Assembly (NCBI GenBank): GCA_036426205.1 | Contig: CM071568.1 | Coordinates: 50,938,040-51,002,039, forward strand | DNA from: Ascaphus truei | Lineage: Eukaryota > Chordata > Amphibia > Anura > Ascaphidae | DNA: 64,000 bases | Direction: 5' to 3' | In this document: in pieces, positions 13,050 to 23,505 of the stretch | Layout: every line of letters begins with the position of its first letter | Numbering within the stretch: position 1 is the first letter of the stretch | Translations under genes and position numbers: made by a program | Notes under the pieces: generated by a model | What the model saw: only the letters and a program-made list of their open reading frames with translations | Told to the model about the DNA's origin: nothing | Database searches by the model: none

Positions 13050-13050
<1 letters not shown>

Positions 13051-13665
13051 GAAATCACTCTCCTGGCTTCCTATCAAATCCTGTATCACACATGCAATTC
13101 TCCTCCTCAATTTAAAACTTTACACTCTTCTGCCTCTACTTGCATCTCATCCCTAATTTCTCGCTATGCACCATCCCGATTCTTGCGTTCTGCCCAAGGA
13201 TGTCTTCTCTCTACCCCCTTTGTATCTAAAGCCCTCTCCCACCTTAAACCTTTCTTATTGACTGCCCCATACTGTACCTCTTGATTGCCCTTCCCCTCGA
13301 TACCCGACTAGCACCCACTCTATCCACTTTTAAGACCCACCATAAGACACACTTGCTTAAAGAAGCATATGATTAGCACCGTATATATTACTAGACACAT
13401 GATACATAAAGCTTGGCCCCCTGCGGAAGCACTTACCAAAATGCCCTCCTAATGTTTCTGTACGTTCCTCCTACATACCAATTAGATTGTAAGCTCCTCG
13501 GAGCAGGGACTCCTCTTCATAAATGTTACGTTTGTCTGAAGCACTTATTCCCATGACCTGTTATTTATATCTATTTATTATTTGTTATTTATATGATTAC
13601 CACGTGTATTACTACTGTGAAACGCTATGTACATTAATGGCGCTATACAAATAAAGACATACAAT
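13050..13665 (+). mobile_element. L2/CR1-type LINE, 3' end
   Basis: A frame-broken ORF2 C-terminus (words YQILYHTCN, CISSLISRYAP) is followed by the tail ATTGTAAGCTCCTCGGAGC near 13484 and TGTACATTAATGGCGCTATA near 13628, then ACAATACAATA simple sequence. These tail words are characteristic of vertebrate L2/CR1-type LINEs. 5'-truncated, as is usual for such insertions. A more decayed tail of the same kind lies at 31745-31871. Confidence 0.65.
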
Positions 13666-13758
13666 ACAATATATACACATATACATACATATATACAGTA
13701 CAAGTATAACAGGGTATGTCCCATTATACCGTTCTTTCCCCACATAGTATATCTGCTA

Positions 13759-14260
13759 TGTAAGTCCTGTTAAGTTCCAGGCAGTAGCAGGTTAATCTAT
13801 GGCCAGCAACCCCCCTTCTGCTATCCTCTACAGTGAAGGAAGAGAGGAGGTGACTCATGGCCTGTGTACAACCCATTAGAGGTGGGTACAGTCCATGAGC
13901 CCGCCCCTTCCAGAGCTTTCCTAGGAGGAGCACCAAATTTAGAGGAGTCTGCCTCAGCTCCCCAAGGAGAGAGGAAGGGCTGTAAGTCTGTCCCATCGGG
14001 AGGATGAGCTTGCCCACTCTAGGTCCAAGAGGCCAAGAGAACACCAAGACCCAATGCTCACACTACCGGGCAGCACCATCTAGAAGTCCTGGGACTTCAG
14101 AGAGACCCTGCTGCTAGTAAGAACTACTGCAAGAATACCATACAATAAATCCTTTTTAACTATACCTCTGCCTGGTGTCAGTTCCTGGGCAGGAGGGGTA
14201 AGGAGTGCAGTGATGGGGCTTACTCCCAGACATCCTGGGTTCCATCACAGCTGGAGGCGC
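13759..14260 (+). mobile_element. LTR of a retroelement, plus orientation
   Basis: Starts with TGTAAGTCCTGTTAAG and carries the polyadenylation signal AATAAA at 14144-14149. The same block plan (TGTAA edge, pyrimidine/purine blocks, AATAAA, then a GGAGGC(G/A)CTG word) is seen at 28441-28960, and the TGTAAGCCCTGTTAGG edge at 32070. No matching second LTR or target duplication is visible, so the family and right edge are uncertain. Confidence 0.5.
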
Positions 14261-15474
14261 TGAAACACCAGAGAAGAACACAAAGATCCATCTAAGCCTG
14301 TCCTGTCATGTCTCATTACCTTCTAAGCAGACGACTCCCTACTCCTGCAGCCTACAGGCATAGCACCACACACCTGGTAATGCGTGTTGATACCCAGTAC
14401 TAGTCCCTATATGAGATTGGGTGGGGGGGGGAGAAACAGTGTTACACATACATATATACATGTACATACATATATACAAATTCAGTACACTCATAACACT
14501 CAACACATTTGACTCCCACTGAGGTCACATTCCCTCAGTCAAATAACGGGAGAAATAATCACAACAGAAGAACCTGGTGAGCCCGACCCCCACGCGGGAC
14601 ACTAAATCAAGATATAGATCCGTATAAGATGGTCAGAAAATGTCCCGCAGGCCAATAGCAAATTGCGACGTCATGCCTTATCGCTTCCTATAAAGCCTTT
14701 GCAACATGAAGGCCTTTTAACCTCTCTAGAGAAACTGGAGCCTAAAGCCAGCTCTTATGTTGCCAGATAGGTGATTTATTTTTTAACCCTTTCAGGGTTA
14801 CTATAATGTAATGGTGACTTGGCGATAGCTTCTGAAGGGGGAAATAAGTCTCGGTCCTGTCAGGCTGTTTCTTAAAATGGCGTTCACTGTTTGAGGCAGG
14901 GAGTTTCCAGAGCTGAACTGAGCTTTCTGCTCTGGGGATCCCCTGCTTCCCGAGATCATTCCATCTGAAGGGGCTGGCACTACAAACGCCAGCTGGGTTA
15001 ACAATATGGCGATTTATAGGTCCCACGTCTTGCAGGTCAATAGGAAGCCGTGACATCATCCCTTTCGATTTCTAATTGGCACGCGCGCTGTGGGACCTTT
15101 AAACTGAAGAGAGATAACGGCAACACCTTCTCTGGTATGTATCTCGGGAAGCAGCACCTGCAATCAGTGTGGTTCAGTTCGGGAGACCCTCTGCATTAAA
15201 CCTAGGGTGGGGGTGGGTTAGCATCCTGACATCAGTTACTCTTTTTTTTACAATTGTCTAGGTTTCTAGTAAATCATTAACACGTCCATACCCATCTGAT
15301 CCTCATGTACAGCATTTTTTAAATATTTGAATGTAGAAATATAGCTTGCTTTAGAGTTGCCAAAACCATTAGTTTTAAAAATGTAAGCAAGGTTCAGTAG
15401 AAAATAAACAATACAGATGAATCAATGTGGTATACGTCGGTGTATGTTGCGTGTGACTGAGAATAGTTAATAGT
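14261..15474. other. unassigned repeat-like sequence
   Basis: Contains TATAAAGCC near 14690 and a G-rich purine stretch, and is duplicated at 2600-3780 in copy A. It may be the internal 5' part of the LTR element that precedes it. The minus-strand frame at 14742-15059 has no recognisable domain. Confidence 0.35.
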
Positions 15475-15572
15475 TGCTGTAGTGTGTGTCGTGCTGTGGT
15501 GGGCTGTGTGTGGGTGTGTGTGTGGGGTGTATAATATATAATATATATATTATATATATATATATATATAGA
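15475..15572. repeat. (TG)n and (TA)n microsatellite
   Basis: GTGTG-rich followed by (TA)n immediately before the hAT-like fragment and PLE. Confidence 0.9.
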
Positions 15573-15661
15573 TGGGTCGACAAATCACCAAAAAATCTAC
15601 TCGCTGCACAAAATAATCTACTCGCCACCTAGTACCAAATGTGTGCTGCTTGGGCCAATAG
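15573..15661. mobile_element. hAT-like terminal fragment
   Basis: GTCGACAAATCACCAAAAAA followed by TCTACTCGC repeated twice. The same word opens the fragment at 43488 (CAGTGTTCACGACAAATCAC). Short and lacking a target duplication, so the class is an inference from the CAGTG-type edge. Confidence 0.35.
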
Positions 15662-16620
15662 GTGGATGCCAATTCCTACCTAGATTACACGAGTAATCGC
15701 TCTGCTAAATGGCTCAACAATATACCATATGGGCAATTCCTGAGGATTCAAAGGAATTGCTCTGAGCCTAGGGACTGTGATGATCAATCTGAGGTTCTGA
15801 GACAGAGATTTTTAGAAAATGGTTACAATACAGATGTGATACAAAATTCCTTTAATAGAAGTCAGCTCAGACCTAGGAATACTTTGTTGATGCCATAAAC
15901 TAAAGTTGTACCCACTGAAAACAACCAAACACCAATGTTTATTGCTGATTTCTGTAAACAGGAATCAAAGATACGGAAAATAATCTATAAGCATTGGGAT
16001 GTGCTACTAATGGACCCCATCTTACGAACTAAGTTAATCGATAGACCCAAGGTAGTCTTTAGGAAGGCCAAACATTTAAAAAGCATTCTGGCCCCTAGTG
16101 CTTTAAAGGTATCTAATATTCTGTTTGCAAATAGTGGAAAAAAATTTAAGGAAACCAATTGGGAACTACCGTTGTGGTAAATGCGTTATGTGCAAATATA
16201 TGTCACAGGATAAGATTTTTGTAGACCATCAAACAGGGCTACAACATACAATCAGGCAATTTATCACATGTCAAACAAATTTTATAGTTTATGCTATTGA
16301 TTGCACATGTAAGAAATGTAATGTTGGGAAGACCTTTAAAGGTACGAATCGGTGAACATGTGAATGGCATCAAAAATGCCAAACGCCTTGTAGAACAGGG
16401 ACAGAAAATACATAATTTAGACCAGCATTTCCTGGATCATCACAATGGGGTAACGGAAGGGTTACGGTTTAGAGGCCTTGAAGTGGTACCAAGGGATATT
16501 AGAAAGGGTGACAGGGAACTAAAACTGGTCCAGAGAGAACAATATTGGATATATTCACTACGAAGCAAAATACCGGGTGGATTAAATGATGTGATAGAGC
16601 TTAACCCCTTTCTTAGATAA
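15662..16620 (+). pseudogene. Penelope-like element: RT thumb, linker and GIY-YIG endonuclease
   Basis: Encodes the C-terminal part of a PLE polyprotein, which combines reverse transcriptase with a GIY-YIG endonuclease for target-primed insertion. Segments in order: RT thumb at 15662-15898 (ends FLENGYNTDVIQ), spacer at 15935-16180, cysteine-rich linker CGKCVMCKYM near 16170, then the endonuclease (IVYAIDCTCKKC, then VRIGEHVNGIKNAKRL and QREQYWIYSL) to a stop at 16620. The conserved Glu of the last motif is present. In the second half of the GIY-YIG signature the usual Tyr appears as Asn (CNVGKT). At least three frameshifts and an early stop make it a dead gene. It is followed by a ~540-bp AT-rich 3' region and the hammerhead at 17162. 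Polymerase palm and fingers are missing. Confidence 0.85.
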
Positions 16621-17161
16621 CTGCCCTACTTGGAAGTTTTAAATAATACCAAATATTCTGGTTTCATAAATAAGGCATCAATAGGTTTACAATTGAATTT
16701 CCAATTTTTAATCATTATCATTCATTCATACTTTTTATCTCTATTATTCATTTTTAACCAATTATTTTAAATAGTGTATGGTGAGTGTGTTAGGTAAAGG
16801 AAATTTCTGTGGATGATTAATTAGGTAAGATGATCATAAGTAGAAGGGGAAGTTAGGATAAGTATTTATTAATGAGTATGTAGGTCTGTCACAATAGGAT
16901 TATATATATATATATAATGGGGTTTCCAATGTTTTAATGACTTTGTAGTTTATGAATCATGGAATGGGTTATACATTGCACATGTTTTTAAATGTTTTTA
17001 TTGTTTTAGATGGTTAGAGTACGTTAGTAGTATGTTTTATGTGTTTTTTGTGCAAATTACCATTAGAGCAATTGTTTTAAAAATGTATACATGTTTTTAA
17101 CATTAGGGGTAATTAGAGGTTGTTTGCCTATATTAAGGCTACATCCCGAAATGCCCCATCA
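16621..17161 (+). mobile_element. PLE 3' untranslated region
   Basis: AT-rich, without reading frames, linking the endonuclease stop to the hammerhead. It contains (TA)n at 16903-16914. Duplicated in copy A at 4976-5540. Confidence 0.55.
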
Positions 17162-17201
17162 CCTCCTGATGAAGCGCTAATTAGCGCGAAACGCGTAGAG
17201 G
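17162..17201 (+). ncRNA. hammerhead ribozyme, PLE type, near-consensus
   Basis: Stem I CCTC (17162-17165) pairs with GAGG (17198-17201). Core CTGATGA at 17166-17172, one extra A, stem II GCGCT/AGCGC (17174-17178 with 17183-17187) closed by loop AATT, then GAAA at 17188-17191. ACGCGT (17191-17196) is self-complementary, as in minimal hammerheads that act as dimers through stem III. H17 is A17197, so cleavage is predicted between 17197 and 17198. Hammerheads in PLE terminal repeats are established for eukaryotes. The extra A between core and stem II is the only departure I see; activity is untested. Confidence 0.8.
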
Positions 17202-17564
17202 GTATCTGCAGGGTTCACAACGTTCAGTACAGGGTTGTGATACCTGTTCGATAGAGGATCCCTAACTTAGACGGTCCGTTTAGACGTTACGCATTGAGTA
17301 CACAGCCCTTGCATAGCTGTGTACTCTCGCGAGATAGCCCGCCTATCCTCCAGTCACTCACTGGGCTCACTTCTGGTTCCTGTATCCGGCGGTGATCCAA
17401 GGTGTATAGAGAGGAGGTCTGTGTGGTGGCTGCGTCGGAAGTGTGCAGGGGGCCCTATCATTCATGCAGCAGTACTTGATTGTAAGTTTTTAAGTGTAAA
17501 GTGTGTTATTAAAAGTGGATTGTTGCCTAACGTCTTGTCCTCTCTGTGCTCTTATTTTTTGTTT
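17202..17564 (+). mobile_element. PLE pseudo-LTR downstream of the hammerhead
   Basis: GC-rich then AT-rich sequence following the ribozyme, with the same plan as 25703-26290 and 33705-34300: ~150-250 bp with CpG, then T-rich (TTATTTTTTGTTTTTTGTG near 17550). It abuts an oppositely oriented PLE endonuclease. Confidence 0.5.
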
Positions 17565-18203
17565 TTTGTGAGAAATGATGTCCCACAGGTTAGCAGTATC
17601 TTTCTTCTTCGTTGTGGATTATAGAGTGTCTGTGCATATTCATTCTGCCTTGAAGTTTTTGGCTGGTTTACCCAATGTACAGTAGCATCCTTGGTCACAT
17701 TTGTTGCATTGAATCATATACACTACATTCCTGGATGTGCAGGAGTATGATCCTTTAACATTGAGTATTCCATTGTTGTGTCTGGCTATGGGATCTTGGC
17801 ATATATGTTTGCAGAGTTTGCAACATGTGTTGTTGCACTGTTTTGTGCCATTATCAGTGTCTTTAAGTTCGTTATGAAGTTTTCTGTTCACTAATTTCTA
17901 TTTGAGGTTTGGTGGTTGCAGGGATGCAAGAATGGGAGGTTTGGGAAAGATTTCTTTTAATGTCACATCCTCTGCCAGCATGGGTTGCAGATCTTTGATT
18001 ATTTTTCGTATTCACTCTAGGGTAGGGTTGTATGTGGCCACTAGTGGTATGCGGGTGGTAGGTTCTTTCTGTCTGTATTGTAGCAGGTGTTCTCGTGGGG
18101 CTTTTAATGCAGATGTAATAGTTTTGGCAATAGTCTTTGGTTTGTATCCCTTCTGTCTGAACGATTCGGTTGAGCTGTGCTCAAAGCTGTGACCATGCAG
18201 CAA
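17565..18203 (-). pseudogene. second Penelope-like element: RT thumb, CCHH linker, endonuclease
   Basis: Reads from 18203 downwards. The thumb region (FRQKGYKPKTIAKTI, RIPLVATYNPTLE) is followed by the linker CNNTCCKLCKHICQ, with the Cys/Cys/His pattern of PLE linkers, then the GIY-YIG start NVVYMIQCNKCDQG and MNMHRHSI near 17620-17650. Frames shift several times and a stop follows TYNPTLE. It differs clearly in sequence from the plus-strand PLE next to it, so at least two PLE lineages are present. The palm of the RT is absent. Confidence 0.8.
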
Positions 18204-18253
18204 GCTTAAGCCTATAGGGGAATCATATTGAATGGTTTCGAAGCAAAAGGTGG

Positions 18254-18379
18254 CACTGTGTGCTCATTTGCATGTCATTTCCCAGAATCCCTTGCTGCAG
18301 TGGAAGTGCTGTATGCTGGGTGATAATGGGGAAAGGCGGGGTTGCTGACCTGTCTAAGACATGCAAATGAGCATACAGT
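18254..18379. mobile_element. 126-bp MITE with octamer motifs in its inverted ends
   Basis: Left end CACTGTGTGCTCATTTGCAT is the approximate inverse of the right end ATGCAAATGAGCATACAGT. The ATTTGCAT octamer lies in both arms. Internal sequence includes TCCCAGAATCCCTTGCTGCA. I could not fix a target duplication, so the superfamily is open. Confidence 0.55.
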
Positions 18380-19400
18380 AATATTTCCATTTGCTCCCCA
18401 CTTCCCAAGTTAGTAGGTCCTTTCATTCTACTGGATATAGATCCAATGTAGTAAAAAAAAACATTGTGCTGTGGCCACACTTCCTCTTTGCATGTTATAG
18501 ACTCAGCAAGGTTTCTACGATTAGGGAATGCAAAGTTATTTAAAAATATTGCACATTAACATGGTTTAACACATTTTTATTTCTTTTGTTATGAACGTCC
18601 ACATAAATCATGACCTTATAAATAAAACTGGCAGGTAGACGACCAAAGAGACAGTGTCTACAACCCAATGTGTTTTGTTTACAAAAAGATATACAATTAT
18701 GTTAAAACAGGGGAGTCATTTCTGGTTTCTGGCAGATGAAAAATCTATTTTTACAAGTTCTAGATAATAGCAAATGCCAAGGTATTACTACCAAGCTGGA
18801 ACAGCTGTTTAGCTGCCAGATGATGTATTTGGTTGTCTTCCAGTATTTGCTATTATAATCATGAAAAGGTGCTTTCTTTTTGCTCCTGATTGCTGATCTT
18901 ACCATGCTATGCAGTATGTTTCCACAACATAAGCTCTGCAGTTTAGTGCTGCTGTGTGTCAGGTTTGAAAGGGGAAAATAAAATTGACATTATTGTTAAA
19001 AGATGTATCATTAACCTTATGGTTTTTAGGTTGTACGATCTTATTAAATGCTTATGTCTTTATACTTCTGTATTCTATCTGTGTGTGTTGACAAGATTGT
19101 AAGTTGCCGAAAGAATGATGCAACAAGCAGAGCTTGACACCTGAGGATAAATGTTTTAGCAATTTGTCTGTTACTGGTGGCCCCACAACAAACACTCGTG
19201 CTCAGAAGCTTTAATTCATATTTTGTCCCAGCTATGCAATTGCATCAGGGATCACACATATTTTGGTGTTTTTTTTTTTATGGGACTCGGTAAACAAGTG
19301 TGGCAATAATTTCTGGCTCTACTTGATGGACCGCAGGAGAGATACAAAGCACACCATGCTGCTCACACATTTAAAACATTTTCAGGGACTCTTCATGGCT
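18380..19400. other. no gene seen
   Basis: AT-rich non-coding sequence, duplicated in copy A (6759-7782). No domain, tail or terminal repeat recognised. Confidence 0.4.
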
Positions 19401-19499
19401 TATTTATTAAACTATGGCAGTGTAGATCAGGGCGCTATCTCTCTTCTGGTCAATGGGTGTATTCACACAATCGGTACTTTTGCAGTTTAATGAATACTC
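19401..19499. mobile_element. short MITE of the 49706 family
   Basis: ATTTATTAAACTATGGCAGTG on the left mirrors GCAGTTTAATGAATACTCC on the right. Internal words GGGCGCTATCTCTC and TCAATGGG are shared with 49706-49832. Confidence 0.5.
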
Positions 19500-20899
19500 C
19501 ACTTAGAATGTGGTATGCCTGTGATCACCTTTGTATCTCAACCGAATGCGAATGCACATAGGAATATTGACCAATGCCTATATTTCTTTATTAACTTATA
19601 AAGAATCATACATAAATTTCAATTGGTAGATCTCTATCTGTAAATAAATTGAGACGAGACATATCATCACATAGCAGATAAACGTAGATTGTGATAGCAA
19701 CTATGTTTTTCAGAGTGGGGATACCCTTACCTTGATATGGGATGTTTGATTTTTAGGTTTAATTATTGGACAAAACAAATTGTTTATCAAATGATGAGGC
19801 TTGCGTTTCCACGTCACCAGGGGTGGTGCTGGGTGACTAGTTTTAGATGTCTATCATTAACTCCGGGAAATCTATCATTAAGAAAGCAAAATCCTGTATG
19901 CCTACTAAGGGTGCTAGGAATTATCAACCGGTGTTGAGAGTATGCAACAATTAGATAAGGTTTGGATGTTGTCCTCATACAAAATTAACATGAATCTGCA
20001 GCTTTCATGTTCCCTCTTCTCCTCATGAGCACAACTCCATGAAATGGATGAAGAATACACTGAATAAGTGTTATATTAGATTTTTAGTTCCTGTAGTCAA
20101 TTTATCTATGCTGTTCTTAACAGGATGTGTTGACACTAACTCATGTACAGGTATGTGTACTTTTGTGCTTTACACTGAGTACTTTTTGATCAAATGCCAA
20201 CATTTGTGTTGAACCACAGGAACACTTTAGAACTCCCGCCTACTATCGAACTATTCCGTATGTGTTTGAACCCGTTCCAACATAATCGTATGGGTGTCAA
20301 AGAACCAACACTTAATACAGATGGACAAATTAAAATCCTTTCACAATAGTAGGTGACACTTGGCTCACTCAGTGTCAACATTATTTATGCAAGTGACACA
20401 TTGTCTGTACACTAATCTACACTGTGTAATATCACGGATCAATTTAGAACTCTCCCTTAACCATAATGGGATTATCGGTATGAATATCCCTAGATCTATC
20501 CCTGTTGAGTACCATATGATCTGTAACACTGACGATAATTTGAAAGCTCTTTGACAACCGTTTTAATGTAATATAAAGTTGCAGGGTCTACCTAATGTTT
20601 AGCACCTTTTTAATGTCAACTGCGATTGTATATCCTCCCAAACGTTATAGTTCTGCTAAACATGCAATTTGATATGTTTTTAACTCTGTTTGCACTATCC
20701 TAAGTCTCAAGAAAAGCAATAAAGTGTGTACCATCAGACATGCCCCAATGCATTATAGCAATACCTACTGTCAACTAATTCTAGCTGTTGAGCTTTGACA
20801 CTCATTTCTTGGTACACTCAGAATCATGTGTCTATCGTTTTCAGTTCCTGGAGAAAAATCCATTATAGTTGTAATGCGGCAATCATGATACATCTTTAC
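19500..20899. other. no gene seen
   Basis: AT-rich sequence, duplicated in copy A. Apart from short frames without domains I see nothing. Confidence 0.4.
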
Positions 20900-21457
20900 T
20901 GCATATATTTTTATTACTTTTTTTTTAATTTTTTGTAAATTTGTTCTTTATTTGCATTTTTTGTTAAGACCAGTGGGGAGGGAGGTACAGATCATAAAAA
21001 AGGGGTAGGATGTTACTTTTGAATTACATATATTTGTATCATGTATGTAACACCTTTTGGTGGGGAGACAATAAAGACATCACTGTTGGGACAGCGTATA
21101 ACATAACTAATACAATAATTTAACTTAAAAAGACTGGGAGAGGGAAAAAGGAAAAGACGAAAAAAGACTGTCATTACTTTAGCATTGATTTTCCACTTGT
21201 TGGTGTACCATAACAGTAATATTAACATAACAGTATATAAACACACGTACCTTAGTGGACTATTGAATACTGAATACTGAATACCCTCCAGGCCCTCCTC
21301 CTCGTTTTATACAGATATGAAACATATCACACCAAGGTTACCTCAGGAGATATGTGTTTTTTTTTTTTGTTTTGTTTGTTTTTTTTTTGGTTTTTTTTCC
21401 CCTTTCTCCCCACTTCCTTAGCCCATGTGTTTTTAGGGCACCTCTATTATGTGTTTT
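20900..21457 (-). mobile_element. L1-type LINE 3'UTR
   Basis: Downstream (on the minus strand) of the ORF2 stop at 21458. Contains A-rich runs at 21357-21405 and, near its end, an A-rich AATAAA-bearing stretch around 20905-20975 that may be the polyadenylation region and tail. Confidence 0.5.
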
Positions 21458-22557
21458 TCAGATTTGGAGAGTTCCCCTAGTAATATACCTATGTCCAATA
21501 TAAGTTCTCCATTGTTCCCAGACGTCTAAGTATTTCTGTACTGTGTCGTTTTGTATCCCCGTCAGTTTTTCCATAAGACAGATCATCCATAACCTCGCTC
21601 TTACTGCATCTATAGCTGGTTGTTGTTCCTGTTTCCAGGCCTTAGCTATTTCACATCTGGCGGCTGTATATATGTGTGTCAATAGCTTATCTTCGTTTTT
21701 TTCCATATTTTCTATTGGCCTGTATAACAATGCTTTCCAGGGGTCTAGGGGGAAGTCAAACCCAAGAATTGCCTGTGCCATGTCATGTGTGGCCCTCCAT
21801 AACTTTGTAACCTTTGGACACATCCACCACATATGTATGAACGTTCCCTGTTGACCACATCTTCTCTTACACAGTGGGGACATGTTTCTGAAAAATGTGG
21901 ACAATCTTAGTGGGGTGTCATACCATTGGTGGAGCATTTTGTATGCATTTTCTTTCATTAGGACACATGTGGAGCTCTTCGCTATCCCCTCAAATATACT
22001 ATCCCACTCCTCCTGATCTAGTTGTTCTCCCAACGCCTCCTCCCATTTTATCATCATTTTGGGTTTTATCACTGTGTGTGTTTTATCAGCTGCCAGGATG
22101 TTGTATACTTTGGATATCAAGCCTTTCTTGTCCTCCCCAAGAGGCATATATCCTCAAATATGGTAAAGTCACTATACGGGCCTTCCCTTCGCATATGGTC
22201 CCTCAGTTGAAGATACCTAAAAAAGGCCGAATTATGTAGCCCACACTCTCTCCTTACTGTTTCAAATCTTTTAATTTCTTTGTTTGCCCATAGGTCTTTT
22301 ACTCTTGTGACCCCAGCCTTGCTCCATTCTTTGAACGCTGTTGGTTCCATGCCCGGGAGAAAGCTAGGATTCTCAAATAGTGATGTCATCTGAGATTTTA
22401 GATTGGTCAACTCATGTTTAGTTTTCAATGAGTCCCACATCTTAAGTGAATGTGTGATAGATTCCAGGGGCACCATCAGTGCTGGTCTTTCTTTCTTTGT
22501 TAACCACAGCATCATATCTATAGATGACCCTGAGATCACATCAGACTCGATTTCCAC
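21458..22557 (-). pseudogene. L1-type LINE ORF2p, C-terminal region
   Basis: Two overlapping frames form the C-terminal third of an L1-type ORF2 protein, the part after the reverse transcriptase. 22557-22117 includes MLWLTKKERPALMVPLES and PAFKEWSKAGVTRVKDLW-like residues. 22147-21458 includes WYDTPLRLSTFF, CKRRCGQQGTFIHMWWMCPK (a Cys/His-type segment) and VTKLWRATHDMA, the usual C-terminal pattern of L1 ORF2p. The frames overlap by about 30 bases, so a frameshift lies near 22130. No promoter or splice signal suggests a host gene. Confidence 0.8.
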
Positions 22558-22617
22558 CCACTTTTTCCTTTGTTTCTGGGCATGCCAGTGAGCCAGTTTG
22601 CTTAAATGAGCCGCTTG

Positions 22618-23505
22618 TTAATATTGCCATAGGTGTGGCAGGGCTAGCCCTCCTGACAACTTAGATCTATAGAGTGTGGGCAACTTTATTCTCGCTTTTT
22701 TGTTATTCCATATGAATTTTGTGATTTTTGTCTGTAGCTCGTGTATATCCCTAGCCCTGACCTTCACTGGTAGTGTGTGGAATAAGTACAGAATTCTTGG
22801 TAAGACGTTCATTTTAATTGCATTTACTCTACCTATCCAGGATATATGATATCTGGACCATTCTTCTAAGTTTTTTTTCAGTGTTTTTATTAGTGCTGGG
22901 TAGTTTGTTTCGTATATAGTGTCTTTTGTATTGGTCAACCAGATTCCCAAGTACTTTATGGCCTGAGACTTCCAGGCGAAGTCAAAATTTATTTTTATAA
23001 ACTTAATTTGTTCCGGTGGGAGATTTATGTTTAGGGCTTCGGATTTTTCATTATTTATTGCTTTTTCTAGGTCTGTGACCGTCTCTGGAATGTTTTTGAA
23101 CCTGAGGTTGTTTCTTCTTCTTGCCCTATTTTCTTGATCCTCCTGTTTCTCCTCCATGTCAGCCATTCTGGATTGTAGGGCCAGGATCTCCATATCCATA
23201 GTTGTCTGATTGTTAATGACTTCATCCACTTTATGTTCCAACGTGTCTGTGCGCTCTCCTATGGAGCTGACCTCTGATCTGAGATCTTTGAGTGCGCTTT
23301 GCAGCTCTTGGTCGAGTAAGGTTTTTAGGCTGGCGTATAAATTCTCAATGTCTTTTTTAGTTGATGTTTGGTCACATACCTCAGGTTCAGGTTCGGGTTA
23401 TGCGTCTGACTGTGCGGGGGATGTCGCTCTGCTTTCTGAACGGCCTGATTTGTTTTTCTCTTTTGTCTTAAAGAAGTCCTGCAGAGTCGGTTTTCTCTGA
23501 GCCAT
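22618..23505 (-). pseudogene. L1-type LINE ORF1-ORF2 deletion fusion
   Basis: ORF1 can start at ATG 23505-23503 (MAQRKPTLQDFFKTKEK), followed by an in-frame stop near 23400 or a frameshift, then a coiled coil (MEHKVDEVINNQTTMDMEI, MADMEEKQEDQENRARRRN) and the start of the RRM-like domain (LRFKNIPETVTDLEKAI). Near 23052 the frame passes directly into ORF2 sequence (KSEALNINLPPEQIKFIKI, then KYLGIWLTNTKDTIYETNY and WIGRVNAIKMNVLPRILYLF), which lies just after the RT domain in intact L1. The rest of ORF1, the endonuclease and the RT are deleted without breaking the frame. The same junction is in copy A. Confidence 0.8.
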
